Source of the DNA: an uncultured Muribaculaceae bacterium
GTDB taxonomy: Bacteria > Bacteroidota > Bacteroidia > Bacteroidales > Muribaculaceae
Reading direction: 5' to 3'
Length of the DNA: 64,000 bases
NCBI GenBank assembly: GCA_910576775.1
Contig: CAJTJV010000001.1
Span: 172,512-236,511, forward strand
Shown piece by piece: positions 27,068 through 36,626 of the stretch. Both the position numbers and the translations under genes were made by a program. Numbering within the stretch: position 1 is the stretch's first letter; every line of letters begins with the position of its first letter. The notes beneath the pieces were generated by a model. That model made no database searches and was not told the origin of the DNA. It saw nothing but the letters and a program-made list of their open reading frames with translations.

Positions 27068-30000
27068 ATGCAAAAGAAGATACTTGCTTCGCTTTTGATG
27101 GTTCCGATGGCATATTCCGCCTTCGCTAACATTGAGGTCAATGTCCCGGTAGACAAAGACTCCTGGACTGCAAACGGCCTCGTTGGTGAAAACCTGAAAT
27201 TTGACTCGGAAGCCGGGTCTATTGAAACTATCGCTCCTGTAGGCGTAGGCAACCTGACATATATTCAGGAAAATATGCCTCAGGGTACTTATACGTTGAC
27301 ATTCGCTTCCAAAGAGAACGTCCTCGTAAAAGTCAACGGCAAGGAACTGTCCGCAAACGGAGAGTTCACCCTTGATGCAGCCGGAAACGTCACAATTGTC
27401 GTAGCCGGTGAAGACCCCTCCAAAATCTTCAAGTTTACAGGTCTGAATCTTGAAATCGTCTGCGATTTCGACGCTATCCAGGAAGCTCTCACCAAGAAGC
27501 TCATGGATAACCTCTATAAGATGTCCGGCAACGTAAACACAGCTCTTACAGCCGTTAACGCTGACGCTCTTGCAGCAAAATTCGAAAATTCCGAAGCTCT
27601 CGTTGAAGAAGCCAATAGCCTTAACGAAAAAATCGGCGTAGGCGGCCTCAACGACAAAGTCGGAGGTGTTCGCGGCATGATTCGTGAAATCCGCGAAGGT
27701 ATCGAAGCCGGCGATAAAAATTCCGCAAACTACAATTTTAACAAAGCCGTTGAAATCTACAACAAATACGAGCTTTGGAAAGGTGCGGAAGGAAACACCG
27801 CCGCTGTTGCTATCGACGCTCTCATTGAAGAGGTAAACACCCACAACGAAGCTGTAAAGACTCTCAACGACCGCTGGAACACCTACCAGACAAACCTGGC
27901 CACCAAGGCTCGTGACGAAAGAATGCTCGAAAGCTATCAGAAAGAACTCGATGCTCTTCAGGCTAAGATTGATGCCGCTGCAAAAACTCCTGCTTACGGA
28001 GAATACGGCAAATATATTTCCGACACTACAGCCGACGAAATGGCTGCAGCACAGGCTCACCTTGACGACCTGAAAGCTCAGGTTGAAGCAATGTACCCCG
28101 AGGATAAGATGGCAGACGCCATTATCGGTGGTATCGGCGACGCTGATATGGAAATGGATGACGCCATCGAAGCCGCAACAGACGAATTCAACAAAGCAAA
28201 CGCTGATGTTGCCGCTTATGTAGCATGGCTCAACGCTACCCGCGACCTTCTCGCTACATACAAGGGCGCCAACACAACCGTTTCCGCTCTTACCGGCGTT
28301 GAAGGATACGAAACCGTACCCGACGCTTATAAGGCTCAGATACTCAAAGACCTCGAAGACCTTTACAACACCACAGTCGCCAATTTCGGCATTAAAGAAG
28401 GTGTGATTGAAGGTGCTGCAGGTTTCTGGAAAAACGACGAAGCCGTTATCAAGAACATCTCCAATGCTCTTACTCAGGTAGCAAAAGTTGCCGCAGACAA
28501 AGTAAACGGCCAGAACGAATTCATGAACTACGACCTCGAAGCTTTCGCTCACGTACAGGAAGGCATCGACGCAATTGTAGCTCCCAAGGGTGCAAACGGT
28601 GAAGAAATCGCCGCCAAGAAAGCCGAAATACAGGCTGCTCTTGATGAACTCAAGGCTCTTGTAGAGGAAACCTACGGCAAGCTCGCTCTCCAGGTTGAAG
28701 ATTTCTCTCCCAAGATTCAGGCTATCAACCAGGACGTGAAAGACCTCGCTGCCATCGTAGCTCCACTTTCCGATCTCCAGAAAAAACTTGACGACGCAAT
28801 CGCTGAAATCGCCAAGGATCATCCTGAAATCGCCGACAAGTTCGCTACAGTAGAAGGCAACCTTCAGGAAGCTATCGACGCTCTCGGCCTTGATTCCACT
28901 AAGGAAGAAATCGACGTTGTAAGCAACGCTATCGACGAGATGCTTGCCAACGCAGACAAGCTCCAGGAAAAATGGGACGATGCAAAAGCTGCCGTAGCAG
29001 AATTCGACGCTTCCATGAAGAGCCTCAACGACATATTCGCTGACAAGCTTATCGTTGAAGGAAACGATTTCGACGTTGAAGCATTCAAAGCAGCTAACGC
29101 CGACTACAAGGCACTCTTCGAAGACCACACCAAGTTCCTTGCCGATTATGAAGCAGCCAAGGCAGCTGAAAGCCAGGATTGCTACAATGCAATGGTTGCT
29201 CTTATAGAATCATATAGCGCAGGTACAATCGAAAATAAGGTGCTCGACATCACCAAGGCATTTGAAAGCGAAGGTACTACCGGCAATGTTGACGTTGTAG
29301 ACGCCGCCCTTACCGCGCTCAAAACTGCCGCTGAAGGCACATATGCAGGCAAGGATGACATAGACGCAACTATCGCCACCTATACCGAAGGTCTCAACGA
29401 ACTCAAGCAGTCTTTGGCAACAGCTGACAGTGACGTATATGTTGACACCGAAACAATCACCACAGAATACGGCAAAATCGACGAGGCTTGCGAGACAATG
29501 CTCGAAGAAATTGCCAAGGTTCAAGAGACTATCAAGAATCTCAAAGAATACCAGGCCATCTACGACCAGTTCACAGCAGACCTCGGTGCTCTTCAGGATG
29601 CAATCGATGCCGACACCGAATACAACGAAACCGAAGGCAACTCCACCGAACCCGCCAAATCGTTCTGGACAAGCGAAATCGCCAAGATTCAGGATGCAAA
29701 AGATGCTCTCGCCGGCAAGATTGACGCAGCTCTCGCAGCTTACGGCGACACCGACAAGAACATCAAGGCTCAGAAAGACGCCCTTCAGGCCGAATACGAC
29801 AAGCTTCTCGCTCAGGCCAATGGCATACAGCAGGACATCGAGCACAATGAAAAGGCAAACACCTACCTGCTCAACCTCAGCAACAATATCCGCACAGCTA
29901 TCAACAGCGAAATCGACGCTCTCACCGAGAAGATGAATCACGCTACCGCTCAGGGAGCAAACGATATCGCAAAAGAGCTTCAGGAATGGATCAACGAGCT

Positions 30001-33000
30001 TAACGCTCTGCTCATCAACAGCACCGATCCCATCGACCTCGCAAGCATCGACCTTGAAGAGAAAGGCTTCTTTGCAGTCGGCGAAGCAGACGACAACTGG
30101 GAAGCTCTCAAGGCCAAGTATGATGCCGTTAGCGCCAAGTTCAAAGAACTCCAGAAGACTTACAACGACAAATACGCCGCCGACCTCGAGGCTTGGAACA
30201 ACGCATTCCTCGACACTGCATGGGAAGCTTCCATGAACGACCTTCTCCAGGCTTACAAGGATGCCATCAAGACATACGACCAGTATCTCTACGGCCTCAA
30301 GAACCCCGGATACAAGGCTTATATCGCAGAGACACTTCAGGATCACCGCGACATCTACAACTACATCGACGCAATCAACAACCTTGGCACCGATGTACAG
30401 GAATGGGTTGCCGCACAGACAGCTGCCGGTAAGCTGATTTCCGCCGCTGATTTCAAGGTTCAGGCCACCGACAAGAGCGATGCTCTCCAGTCCGAAATCG
30501 AAACAGAGGTAACCACAATGGAGACCGAAGTTGCCCAGAAGGCTGAAGAGTTCTACAACATCAACCTTCCAGAAGCTCAGAAGAACATTGCCGACGCAAC
30601 CCGCAAGATGCAGGAGAACGGCGTATCCGACGATGTTATCTCCGAGACTCTCGCAGAACAGAACAACAACCTTGACAAGGCTATCCAGCTCGAAGACAAG
30701 GCCAAGACCGACGACAATCTTTCCTACGGCATCCAAATGGATTTCGTTGCCACCTATCTTGACAACGCCAAAGTTCAGCCCGACCTCAACGCTGCAGCCC
30801 AGACACAATGGACAGCCGACCTTTTTGCAGCCGATGCAACCGTTGCAGAGCTTAACAAACAGATTGAGGACGCTGAATTCGCAACCGGCGTAGAAGCTGA
30901 AAAGGCCAAGTTCGACGCAGCCGTAGAAGCTATCGCAGCCCTCAAGGCCGCACCCTACTCTCCCGCAGAAATCGACACTCTTCTGGGTCTGCAGGATGCT
31001 CTTCAGGCAGCACTCGATCAGGCCAAGGAAGCCGCAGACGCCATCAAGGCAAACAGCGACAACAACAAGGCCAACCAGGATATCTACAACAATTATGTAG
31101 ATGTTGTTCTTCCCGATTTCAACAACCAGCTGGCAGAACTTGAGAAATTCGTCAACAGCCTCGCAGTCGGCAACGATTCATATCTCACAGCTCCCAAGGC
31201 TGCTGTAGACGCTCTTGCAAGCTTCGTGGAGGCAAACAAGAGCAACCTCACAGAAAAGGCAACAGACCTCGACAACCTCAAATCCGATATCGAATCTGCT
31301 ATCGACTCTGCATACGGAACTGCCGTCTTCAACGAGAACGCCCTTCTTACCGAATGGCTCGGCAAGCTCAAAGCTGCTTACAACGATGCCAAGGTTAATG
31401 CCGGCATTGATGAATTCGACACCGAATACAAGGACGTAAAAGATTTCATCGACAGCAACAATCCATTACCGCTCGGCACCTATACTCCCGATTTCGACGC
31501 TACCGCTTACAGCGAAAAAGCAGTCGAACTCGAACGCGGCATATCTTCCTACTACAACGAACTCCAGAAACTCTGGAGCGAGGATCTCAACGGAAACGAA
31601 AATCCCGACAAGAATCCTCTCGTTGCCGCTCAGGGCAAGGTTGCCGAAGCTGAAGACGCCGCAGGCATCGCGCTCAACGACGCTTATGCAGCTCTCCAGG
31701 GCTACGAAAACCTCAAGAACGTCGACGCCGACAAGTTCGCCGAATACGAAAAGGCATATCAGGATTTTCTCGCCGAATACGAAGCAATTCAGTCGGAGGC
31801 CGCTGCCGAAGGTTCACGTCTTATCCTTAACTGGGAGAAATTCGTTGCCGAATATGAAGCTCTCAAGGCTAAGATCGATAACACCGCCGACGCTGCCAAG
31901 CTCGCCGAGGACAACGCCAAGGCTGAAGCCGACAAGCAGGCTGCAAGCGATGCCAAATATGCAGAACTTCTTGAGGTTTACAACGGTCTCGAAACCGAAT
32001 ACGAAGCTCTCAAGAACAAGGTTGCAGATTACGGTATCGACAACACCGCTGTCAACGACGCACTCGATCAGATAGCAGAAGACCTCGAGACGGCCAAGAA
32101 CAAACTCGACGAAGCCAAAGCTGCTTACGCTCTCACCGATGACTCAACACTCTACGGTGAAGACGGCATCCGCAGCGCAATCTTCAGCACCGGCCTCGAT
32201 GCCGCTGAAGCTTACGCAAACAAGGGCGTTGAAGAAGCCTGGGCTGTCAATGCAGACCTCAACAAGGCTCTCAAAAAGAACGTTGTTCCCGAAATTGCCA
32301 AGGCTCTTCTCGCAGAGCAGACCACTCTCAAAGTCCAGCTCGAAGAAATCGAGAATGCAATTGCCGATACCGACAAGACAGATATCGATACCACAGCCGC
32401 AAGCTACGAAGAACTCTACGATCAGGCAGCCGCAATCAAGGCTCGTCTTGAAGCCATGATTGAAGAAGCAACCGAAGCAATCTTCGTACTCGGTGACGTT
32501 GACCTCGATCCGGACGGACTCGTAACAGCTTCCGACGTACAGCTCCTTATCCAGTGGGTTGGCGAAGGCAAGACTTACGAAGATCTCTACGCTCTCAATC
32601 CCGTTATCGCCGCCGCAGCCAACGTGGCACAGGAACCCGGTGCAGCACCTGAAATCAGCATCGCTGACGTTACCGCAGAAATCAATCTGGTAATGAACGC
32701 CGATTACGATACCCCGACCGCTCGTACCTTCGTTCAGCGCCGCGCAGCCGCTCAGGGCAGCATCAACGCCATCGCTCTCGGCGACGGCCGCTATGCAATC
32801 GCTCTCAACAGCACCCAGGCCTTCGTAGCCGGCCAGTTCGATATCGTCCTCCCCGCAGGCAGCGAAATCGTAAGCGCCGAAATCGCAGGCATGAGCCACC
32901 AGCTCTACCGGTTCAGCAACGACGGCTACACCCGCATGATTGTGGCTTCGATGAGCAACGAAGAGCTCAAGGGCGACCAGCTGCTGATAATCGAAGTACA

Positions 33001-33223
33001 GGGCAACGGTGCACCCGTCATCGAAGGCGCTGTCTTCACCGACGCAAACGCCAACGCATACACTCTCGGCAACACCACTACCGGCATCGACAATATCGGT
33101 GTCGACAACAGCGGTGCACAGCGTATCTACAACGCTGCCGGCCAGGTAATGCGCAGCATCCAGCGCGGTATCAACATCATCCGCCACAGCGACGGTACCA
33201 CTACCAAGGAACTCCACAAGTAA
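27068..33223 (+). CDS. giant secreted helical protein with dockerin and T9SS-like tail
   Basis: 2051 residues. Signal peptide 1-20 (cleaved after AFA), a beta-rich N-terminal domain (about 21-135), then roughly 1650 residues of Ala/Glu/Lys/Asp-rich heptad-like helical sequence with recurrent motifs such as LDELKA and LEEKAK-type segments, giving a long coiled-coil or helical-bundle rod. Near the C-terminus is a dockerin type I-like domain (about 1806-1885): its first calcium loop is a canonical 12-residue D-x-D-x-D…D (D1812, D1814, D1816, D1823); the second keeps ISIADVTAEINLV but lacks the acidic ligands. A cohesin-like beta domain (about 1895-2000) and a sorting-type end (RIYNAAGQVMRSIQRG… to ELHK) follow. 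Codon use is strongly biased (GCT, AAG, AAC, CTC), suggesting high expression. Function unknown; probably a surface rod or scaffold. The downstream gene encodes the likely partner. Confidence 0.85.
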   Translation: MQKKILASLLMVPMAYSAFANIEVNVPVDKDSWTANGLVGENLKFDSEAGSIETIAPVGVGNLTYIQENMPQGTYTLTFASKENVLVKVNGKELSANGEFTLDAAGNVTIVVAGEDPSKIFKFTGLNLEIVCDFDAIQEALTKKLMDNLYKMSGNVNTALTAVNADALAAKFENSEALVEEANSLNEKIGVGGLNDKVGGVRGMIREIREGIEAGDKNSANYNFNKAVEIYNKYELWKGAEGNTAAVAIDALIEEVNTHNEAVKTLNDRWNTYQTNLATKARDERMLESYQKELDALQAKIDAAAKTPAYGEYGKYISDTTADEMAAAQAHLDDLKAQVEAMYPEDKMADAIIGGIGDADMEMDDAIEAATDEFNKANADVAAYVAWLNATRDLLATYKGANTTVSALTGVEGYETVPDAYKAQILKDLEDLYNTTVANFGIKEGVIEGAAGFWKNDEAVIKNISNALTQVAKVAADKVNGQNEFMNYDLEAFAHVQEGIDAIVAPKGANGEEIAAKKAEIQAALDELKALVEETYGKLALQVEDFSPKIQAINQDVKDLAAIVAPLSDLQKKLDDAIAEIAKDHPEIADKFATVEGNLQEAIDALGLDSTKEEIDVVSNAIDEMLANADKLQEKWDDAKAAVAEFDASMKSLNDIFADKLIVEGNDFDVEAFKAANADYKALFEDHTKFLADYEAAKAAESQDCYNAMVALIESYSAGTIENKVLDITKAFESEGTTGNVDVVDAALTALKTAAEGTYAGKDDIDATIATYTEGLNELKQSLATADSDVYVDTETITTEYGKIDEACETMLEEIAKVQETIKNLKEYQAIYDQFTADLGALQDAIDADTEYNETEGNSTEPAKSFWTSEIAKIQDAKDALAGKIDAALAAYGDTDKNIKAQKDALQAEYDKLLAQANGIQQDIEHNEKANTYLLNLSNNIRTAINSEIDALTEKMNHATAQGANDIAKELQEWINELNALLINSTDPIDLASIDLEEKGFFAVGEADDNWEALKAKYDAVSAKFKELQKTYNDKYAADLEAWNNAFLDTAWEASMNDLLQAYKDAIKTYDQYLYGLKNPGYKAYIAETLQDHRDIYNYIDAINNLGTDVQEWVAAQTAAGKLISAADFKVQATDKSDALQSEIETEVTTMETEVAQKAEEFYNINLPEAQKNIADATRKMQENGVSDDVISETLAEQNNNLDKAIQLEDKAKTDDNLSYGIQMDFVATYLDNAKVQPDLNAAAQTQWTADLFAADATVAELNKQIEDAEFATGVEAEKAKFDAAVEAIAALKAAPYSPAEIDTLLGLQDALQAALDQAKEAADAIKANSDNNKANQDIYNNYVDVVLPDFNNQLAELEKFVNSLAVGNDSYLTAPKAAVDALASFVEANKSNLTEKATDLDNLKSDIESAIDSAYGTAVFNENALLTEWLGKLKAAYNDAKVNAGIDEFDTEYKDVKDFIDSNNPLPLGTYTPDFDATAYSEKAVELERGISSYYNELQKLWSEDLNGNENPDKNPLVAAQGKVAEAEDAAGIALNDAYAALQGYENLKNVDADKFAEYEKAYQDFLAEYEAIQSEAAAEGSRLILNWEKFVAEYEALKAKIDNTADAAKLAEDNAKAEADKQAASDAKYAELLEVYNGLETEYEALKNKVADYGIDNTAVNDALDQIAEDLETAKNKLDEAKAAYALTDDSTLYGEDGIRSAIFSTGLDAAEAYANKGVEEAWAVNADLNKALKKNVVPEIAKALLAEQTTLKVQLEEIENAIADTDKTDIDTTAASYEELYDQAAAIKARLEAMIEEATEAIFVLGDVDLDPDGLVTASDVQLLIQWVGEGKTYEDLYALNPVIAAAANVAQEPGAAPEISIADVTAEINLVMNADYDTPTARTFVQRRAAAQGSINAIALGDGRYAIALNSTQAFVAGQFDIVLPAGSEIVSAEIAGMSHQLYRFSNDGYTRMIVASMSNEELKGDQLLIIEVQGNGAPVIEGAVFTDANANAYTLGNTTTGIDNIGVDNSGAQRIYNAAGQVMRSIQRGINIIRHSDGTTTKELHK

Positions 33224-33244
33224 TATACTCGTGAATTAAAAAAG

Positions 33245-33278
33245 GCAACCCGCAGGGAACCGCATTTCTGCGGGTTGC
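33245..33278 (+). terminator. intrinsic terminator/attenuator between the two helical protein genes
   Basis: Perfect 11-bp stem GCAACCCGCAG (33245-33255) / CTGCGGGTTGC (33268-33278), 12-base loop, followed by TTTAATTAATTT. Only 30 bases separate it from the next ATG and no promoter is visible there, so partial read-through is the simplest way to express the second gene. Confidence 0.85.
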
Positions 33279-33308
33279 TTTAATTAATTTCCAATTTTCT
33301 AAAATTCT

Positions 33309-35984
33309 ATGAGTAAAACTAACATCAACCGCTTCGGACTGAAGTTCGTCATGTTACTTGTGTTCGCACTCTGCGGCAAAGTAGCCATGGCGCAGAACGC
33401 CGTCAGTGTCGAAGCTTTCACCATCGACAGCTACAGCACATACGATGTACCCGTGCTGTTGACAAACGACGAACCGGTTTACGCCGTACAGTTCGACGTG
33501 GTTCTCCCCGAAGAACTTGTACTTGCCGGCAAGCCCTATATGGACAACCAGCGTTGCAATGTCCAGTACCAGAGCATGAGCTGGAACGAGAACAACGGCC
33601 GCGTGATGATCAACTCACAGCCCTTCCAGCCCATCGCAGGCAATGAAGGCGCTGTCGCATACATCCCCGTCAAACTCGCATTTGGCGCAAACGTAAACAC
33701 TACCTATACTTTCGGTCTTAAAAACATCGGTATCACCGGTGCCAACGGCAAGACCATCAGCTGGGGCACAAAAGACGAAGCAACCGTCACAGCCGTTCCC
33801 GGTATCGTGAAAGGCTATGCCACCGACGCTGAAGTAGTTGTAAATCCGGGCGAGACTTTCGAGCTTCCCTTCGCATTCACCAACACCTGCAACGTAGCAG
33901 GCTTCCAGGTGACTGCAACTATCCCCGAAGGCTTTACACTCGGCGCACAGGCTACAGCCGGCGACCGCGTTGTAGCCGGCACCAATATCGCCGTAAACCC
34001 CGCAACCGGTATCATCGTTGTTTCCAATCTCGGCACCAACCAGGTTGTAAACGGTAACGATGGCGTGGTATTCACCCTCAGCCTCACCGCTCCCGAGAAC
34101 TGGGACGGCACAGGTGTCGTTACCTTCACCAACCTCAAGGTATCGTACATCGTCGGTAAAGAATTCGAAGGCACAGGCTACACAGTGAACCTTGTGAACG
34201 GCGGCACAGCCTACACCAAGGCAAAAGCAGAAATCGACGCCCTTCAGGCTGCTCTCGACGCCAAGCTCGCCGAGATAGCCCAGAACTACCCCACAGTAGC
34301 CGATCAGGTTACCGGCGAGGCCGTACAGGCTCAGATCGACGCTCTTAAAGCTGCCGTAGACGCTGCATACGCCGACCATAGCCTCAGCGCAAACTACGAT
34401 ACCATCATGGCTCCCGTAGCTGACATCACCGCTGCCATCGCAGCTCTCGACGCAGAAGCCGCAGAAGCACAGCGCAAGCAGGACAATGCCAACGCATATG
34501 CTGAATACAACGCAATGGTGGAAGCTGCCCAGGAGATGCTCGACGAAGCAAAAGCTACTGTTACCGAAAGCTATCCCACAGCTGACGTTGCAGAAGAAAT
34601 CGCTGCCGCACAGGACGCAATCAATGAAGCCCGCCAGGGTATCGAAGCTGCCAAGCAGGCTTGCGAGAACGAAGGCACCTTCAAATATGATTTCAACATG
34701 GGTGCCCTCGAAGCTCTCATCAACAAGATCGTACCCGAAGCAAAACGCCAGAGCGAGAATGAAGCAGCCGCAGCAGAATACGGCGCAATGATAGACTATC
34801 TCCAGACAGCTCTCGACGAAGCCAAGGCAACCGTTGCCGAGAACTATGCCGATGCCGACGTCACAGCTCTTGTTGACGCCGCCCAGGCTCTCGTCAGCCA
34901 GGCAAAAGCTGATTTCGAAGCTGCCAAGGAAGCCTGCGCCAACGAAGGCACATTCAAATTCGATTTCAACATGACGCCCATTGAGAGCGCTATCGAAAAG
35001 ATTGTTCCCGAAGCAGAACGCCAGCACAACAACAACGCCGCATACGCTGAATACAGCTACATGATCCAGGCCGCACAGGAAATGCTCGACGAAGCAAAGA
35101 AAACCGTTGCCGAAACATATCCCGGCGCTGACGTGACAGCAGAGGTGAACGCCGCCCAGGCTCTCATCGACGAAGCCAAGGAAGGTGTTGAAGCTGCCAA
35201 GGAAGCCTGCGCTACCGAAGGCAATTTCCAGTATGCCCTTGATTTCGGCGCTATCGAAGCCGCTATCAACGCTATTGAAGCCAAAGCCAAATTCCAGGCC
35301 GACGTACAGAGCAAATACGACGCTGCTGTAAGCGCTCTTGACGCTCTCCAGACCAAGCTCGACACAACCAAGGAAACCGTAGCAGGTCTCTACACCGACG
35401 TAAATATCGATGAAATCGCCGCTACCGCTCAGGAAGCCATCACAAAGGGTTATACAGACGCACAGGCCGCTCTCGAAGCTGCCGCTACAGCAGGCGAATT
35501 CAACTACACCGTTCCCACCGCCGAAATAGAAGCCCTTATCGCCGCTATCGCTCCCGAAGCAAAACGCCAGAGCGACAACGCCAAGGCTTACGAAGCTGAC
35601 AAGGCCACAATCGCAGCTCTTGAAGAAGAACTCAAGGCTACTCTCGACGAGGTTACCACCAAGTATCCTTCCGCAGCTGTCCTCAATGAGACGCTCGCAG
35701 CCCAGAAAGCTATCGCAGACGCCACCAAGGCTGTCGAGGATGCTTACGCAGCTGTAGCTGAAGAAGGCAACTACACAAGCCCTGTCGACGCAGACGCCAT
35801 CAAGGCTCTTATCGAGAAAATTCTTCTCGTTGCCAGCGGTATCGACGAGGTACTCGTTGAAGAACTCGGCGGCGACGTCAAGTTCTATAATCTCAGCGGT
35901 ATCCAGGTTAAAAATCCCGCCGCAGGCACTGTTGTAATCGCAGTAGGCGCCAACGGCCAGGTACGCAAGCTCATCGTAAAGTAA
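33309..35984 (+). CDS. secreted cohesin-like / helical-repeat protein with T9SS-like tail
   Basis: 891 residues. Signal peptide to about residue 29 (VAMAQ). Two cohesin-like beta-sandwich domains (about 30-165, VPVLLTNDEPVYAVQFDVVLP; about 172-295, LPFAFTNTCNVAGFQVTATIPEG). Then six helical repeats of about 92 residues starting near 307, 393, 485, 578, 667 and 758, with the recurring pattern …AYAEYxxMIxxAQEMLDEAKxTVxExYPxADV…A…EAAKEAC…EGxFxYDFNM…IVPEAKRQ. The C-terminus (about 850-891, FYNLSGIQVKNPAAGTVVI…RKLIVK) is a sorting-type domain. Repeats 2-4 are most alike, pointing to recent internal duplication. Cohesin domains bind dockerins; the dockerin in the preceding protein is an obvious candidate (inference, not tested). 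No enzyme motif seen. Confidence 0.85.
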   Translation: MSKTNINRFGLKFVMLLVFALCGKVAMAQNAVSVEAFTIDSYSTYDVPVLLTNDEPVYAVQFDVVLPEELVLAGKPYMDNQRCNVQYQSMSWNENNGRVMINSQPFQPIAGNEGAVAYIPVKLAFGANVNTTYTFGLKNIGITGANGKTISWGTKDEATVTAVPGIVKGYATDAEVVVNPGETFELPFAFTNTCNVAGFQVTATIPEGFTLGAQATAGDRVVAGTNIAVNPATGIIVVSNLGTNQVVNGNDGVVFTLSLTAPENWDGTGVVTFTNLKVSYIVGKEFEGTGYTVNLVNGGTAYTKAKAEIDALQAALDAKLAEIAQNYPTVADQVTGEAVQAQIDALKAAVDAAYADHSLSANYDTIMAPVADITAAIAALDAEAAEAQRKQDNANAYAEYNAMVEAAQEMLDEAKATVTESYPTADVAEEIAAAQDAINEARQGIEAAKQACENEGTFKYDFNMGALEALINKIVPEAKRQSENEAAAAEYGAMIDYLQTALDEAKATVAENYADADVTALVDAAQALVSQAKADFEAAKEACANEGTFKFDFNMTPIESAIEKIVPEAERQHNNNAAYAEYSYMIQAAQEMLDEAKKTVAETYPGADVTAEVNAAQALIDEAKEGVEAAKEACATEGNFQYALDFGAIEAAINAIEAKAKFQADVQSKYDAAVSALDALQTKLDTTKETVAGLYTDVNIDEIAATAQEAITKGYTDAQAALEAAATAGEFNYTVPTAEIEALIAAIAPEAKRQSDNAKAYEADKATIAALEEELKATLDEVTTKYPSAAVLNETLAAQKAIADATKAVEDAYAAVAEEGNYTSPVDADAIKALIEKILLVASGIDEVLVEELGGDVKFYNLSGIQVKNPAAGTVVIAVGANGQVRKLIVK

Positions 35985-36008
35985 AGCAAGCAAAATAATC
36001 TTCATCAG

Positions 36009-36040
36009 AGAGTCGGATCTTCGGATCCGGCTCTTTTTTA
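36009..36040 (+). terminator. intrinsic terminator with UUCG tetraloop
   Basis: 11-bp stem (36009-36019 with 36024-36034, one G-U) closed by C(TTCG)G and followed by TTTTTTA. Terminates the helical-repeat gene. Confidence 0.92.
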
Positions 36041-36129
36041 TTGCCCTCGCCCCACCCCGACGATAGAGCGACACACCACCTGTGAAGATACAAATCAAAG
36101 TCCAGGAGGAGACATACCTCCACATAGCT

Positions 36130-36310
36130 TGCTGGCCGGAGTCCCGGAGGGGCATACATACGCAAAGTATGCAGGGCGGAGTCACGGAGGGACGTTTCAT
36201 CCGAAACTCGGAGAGACGTCTTATAACTATCGCTCTAAGAGATTATCATAAAACGTCTCTCCGAGACTGTTTTTCATTCACTACCCCTACCCCGGCATGA
36301 ATGCCGGGGC
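36130..36310. repeat. hairpin repeat module (copy C, right flank of the helical protein locus)
   Basis: Contains degenerate palindromes (GAGTCCCGGAGGGGC near 36140; CACGGAGGGACGTTTCATCCGA at 36183-36204), inverted repeat CTCGGAGAGACGT (36207-36219) / ACGTCTCTCCGAG (36253-36265) around a 33-base loop, and CCCCGGCATGAATGCCGGGG (36290-36309). Same element order and same orientation as copies at 26260-26440, minus the first CCCCGGCATTCATGCC hairpin. Non-coding. Confidence 0.85.
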
Positions 36311-36341
36311 TTTCTACAAAAACGCCTCTCCGAGGCTCCGT

Positions 36342-36416
36342 GGCAGGTGACTCTCCGTGGCGCCGCGGCAGGTGACTCTCCGTGGCGCCGCGGCAGGTGA
36401 CTCTCCGTGGCGACAC
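36342..36416. repeat. three tandem 25-bp repeats
   Basis: GGCAGGTGACTCTCCGTGGC plus GCCGC, three units starting at 36342, 36367 and 36392, the last diverging at its end. It follows the hairpin module upstream of topA; not coding on either strand. Confidence 0.9.
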
Positions 36417-36592
36417 GTCCTATACATTGTCCTGCCCTTGGAGGCTTGTCAGACTGATTACCGACTGGAAATCTAAAAGGAGCATGCTCCATAGTAACTA
36501 TGAGTACGACAAATATTTCCGAAATAGCGTCTAAAAAGGCTAACTCCCGAACTTTTTGACACGGGGAAGACGTTAGTTATACAAAATTTGCG

Positions 36593-36600
36593 TAATTTTG
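36593..36600 (+). promoter_or_regulatory. -7 element of the topA promoter
   Basis: TAATTTTG, with a weak TTAG at 36573-36576 as a possible -33 (16-base spacer). Leader of about 20 bases to the ATG at 36627. The bases 36420-36590 otherwise show nothing recognisable. Confidence 0.5.
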
Positions 36601-36626
36601 CCACTTGAAAATTGCATAAGACCATT

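Noticed and set aside
27053..36200. Long minus-strand reading frames opposite the two helical genes (up to 861 codons)
   Set aside because: They are Cys/Phe/Gly-rich shadows created by the biased codons of the plus-strand Ala/Glu/Lys-rich genes (few stop codons on the other strand); no start signal, signal peptide, or domain is visible and the plus-strand genes have clear domain structure.
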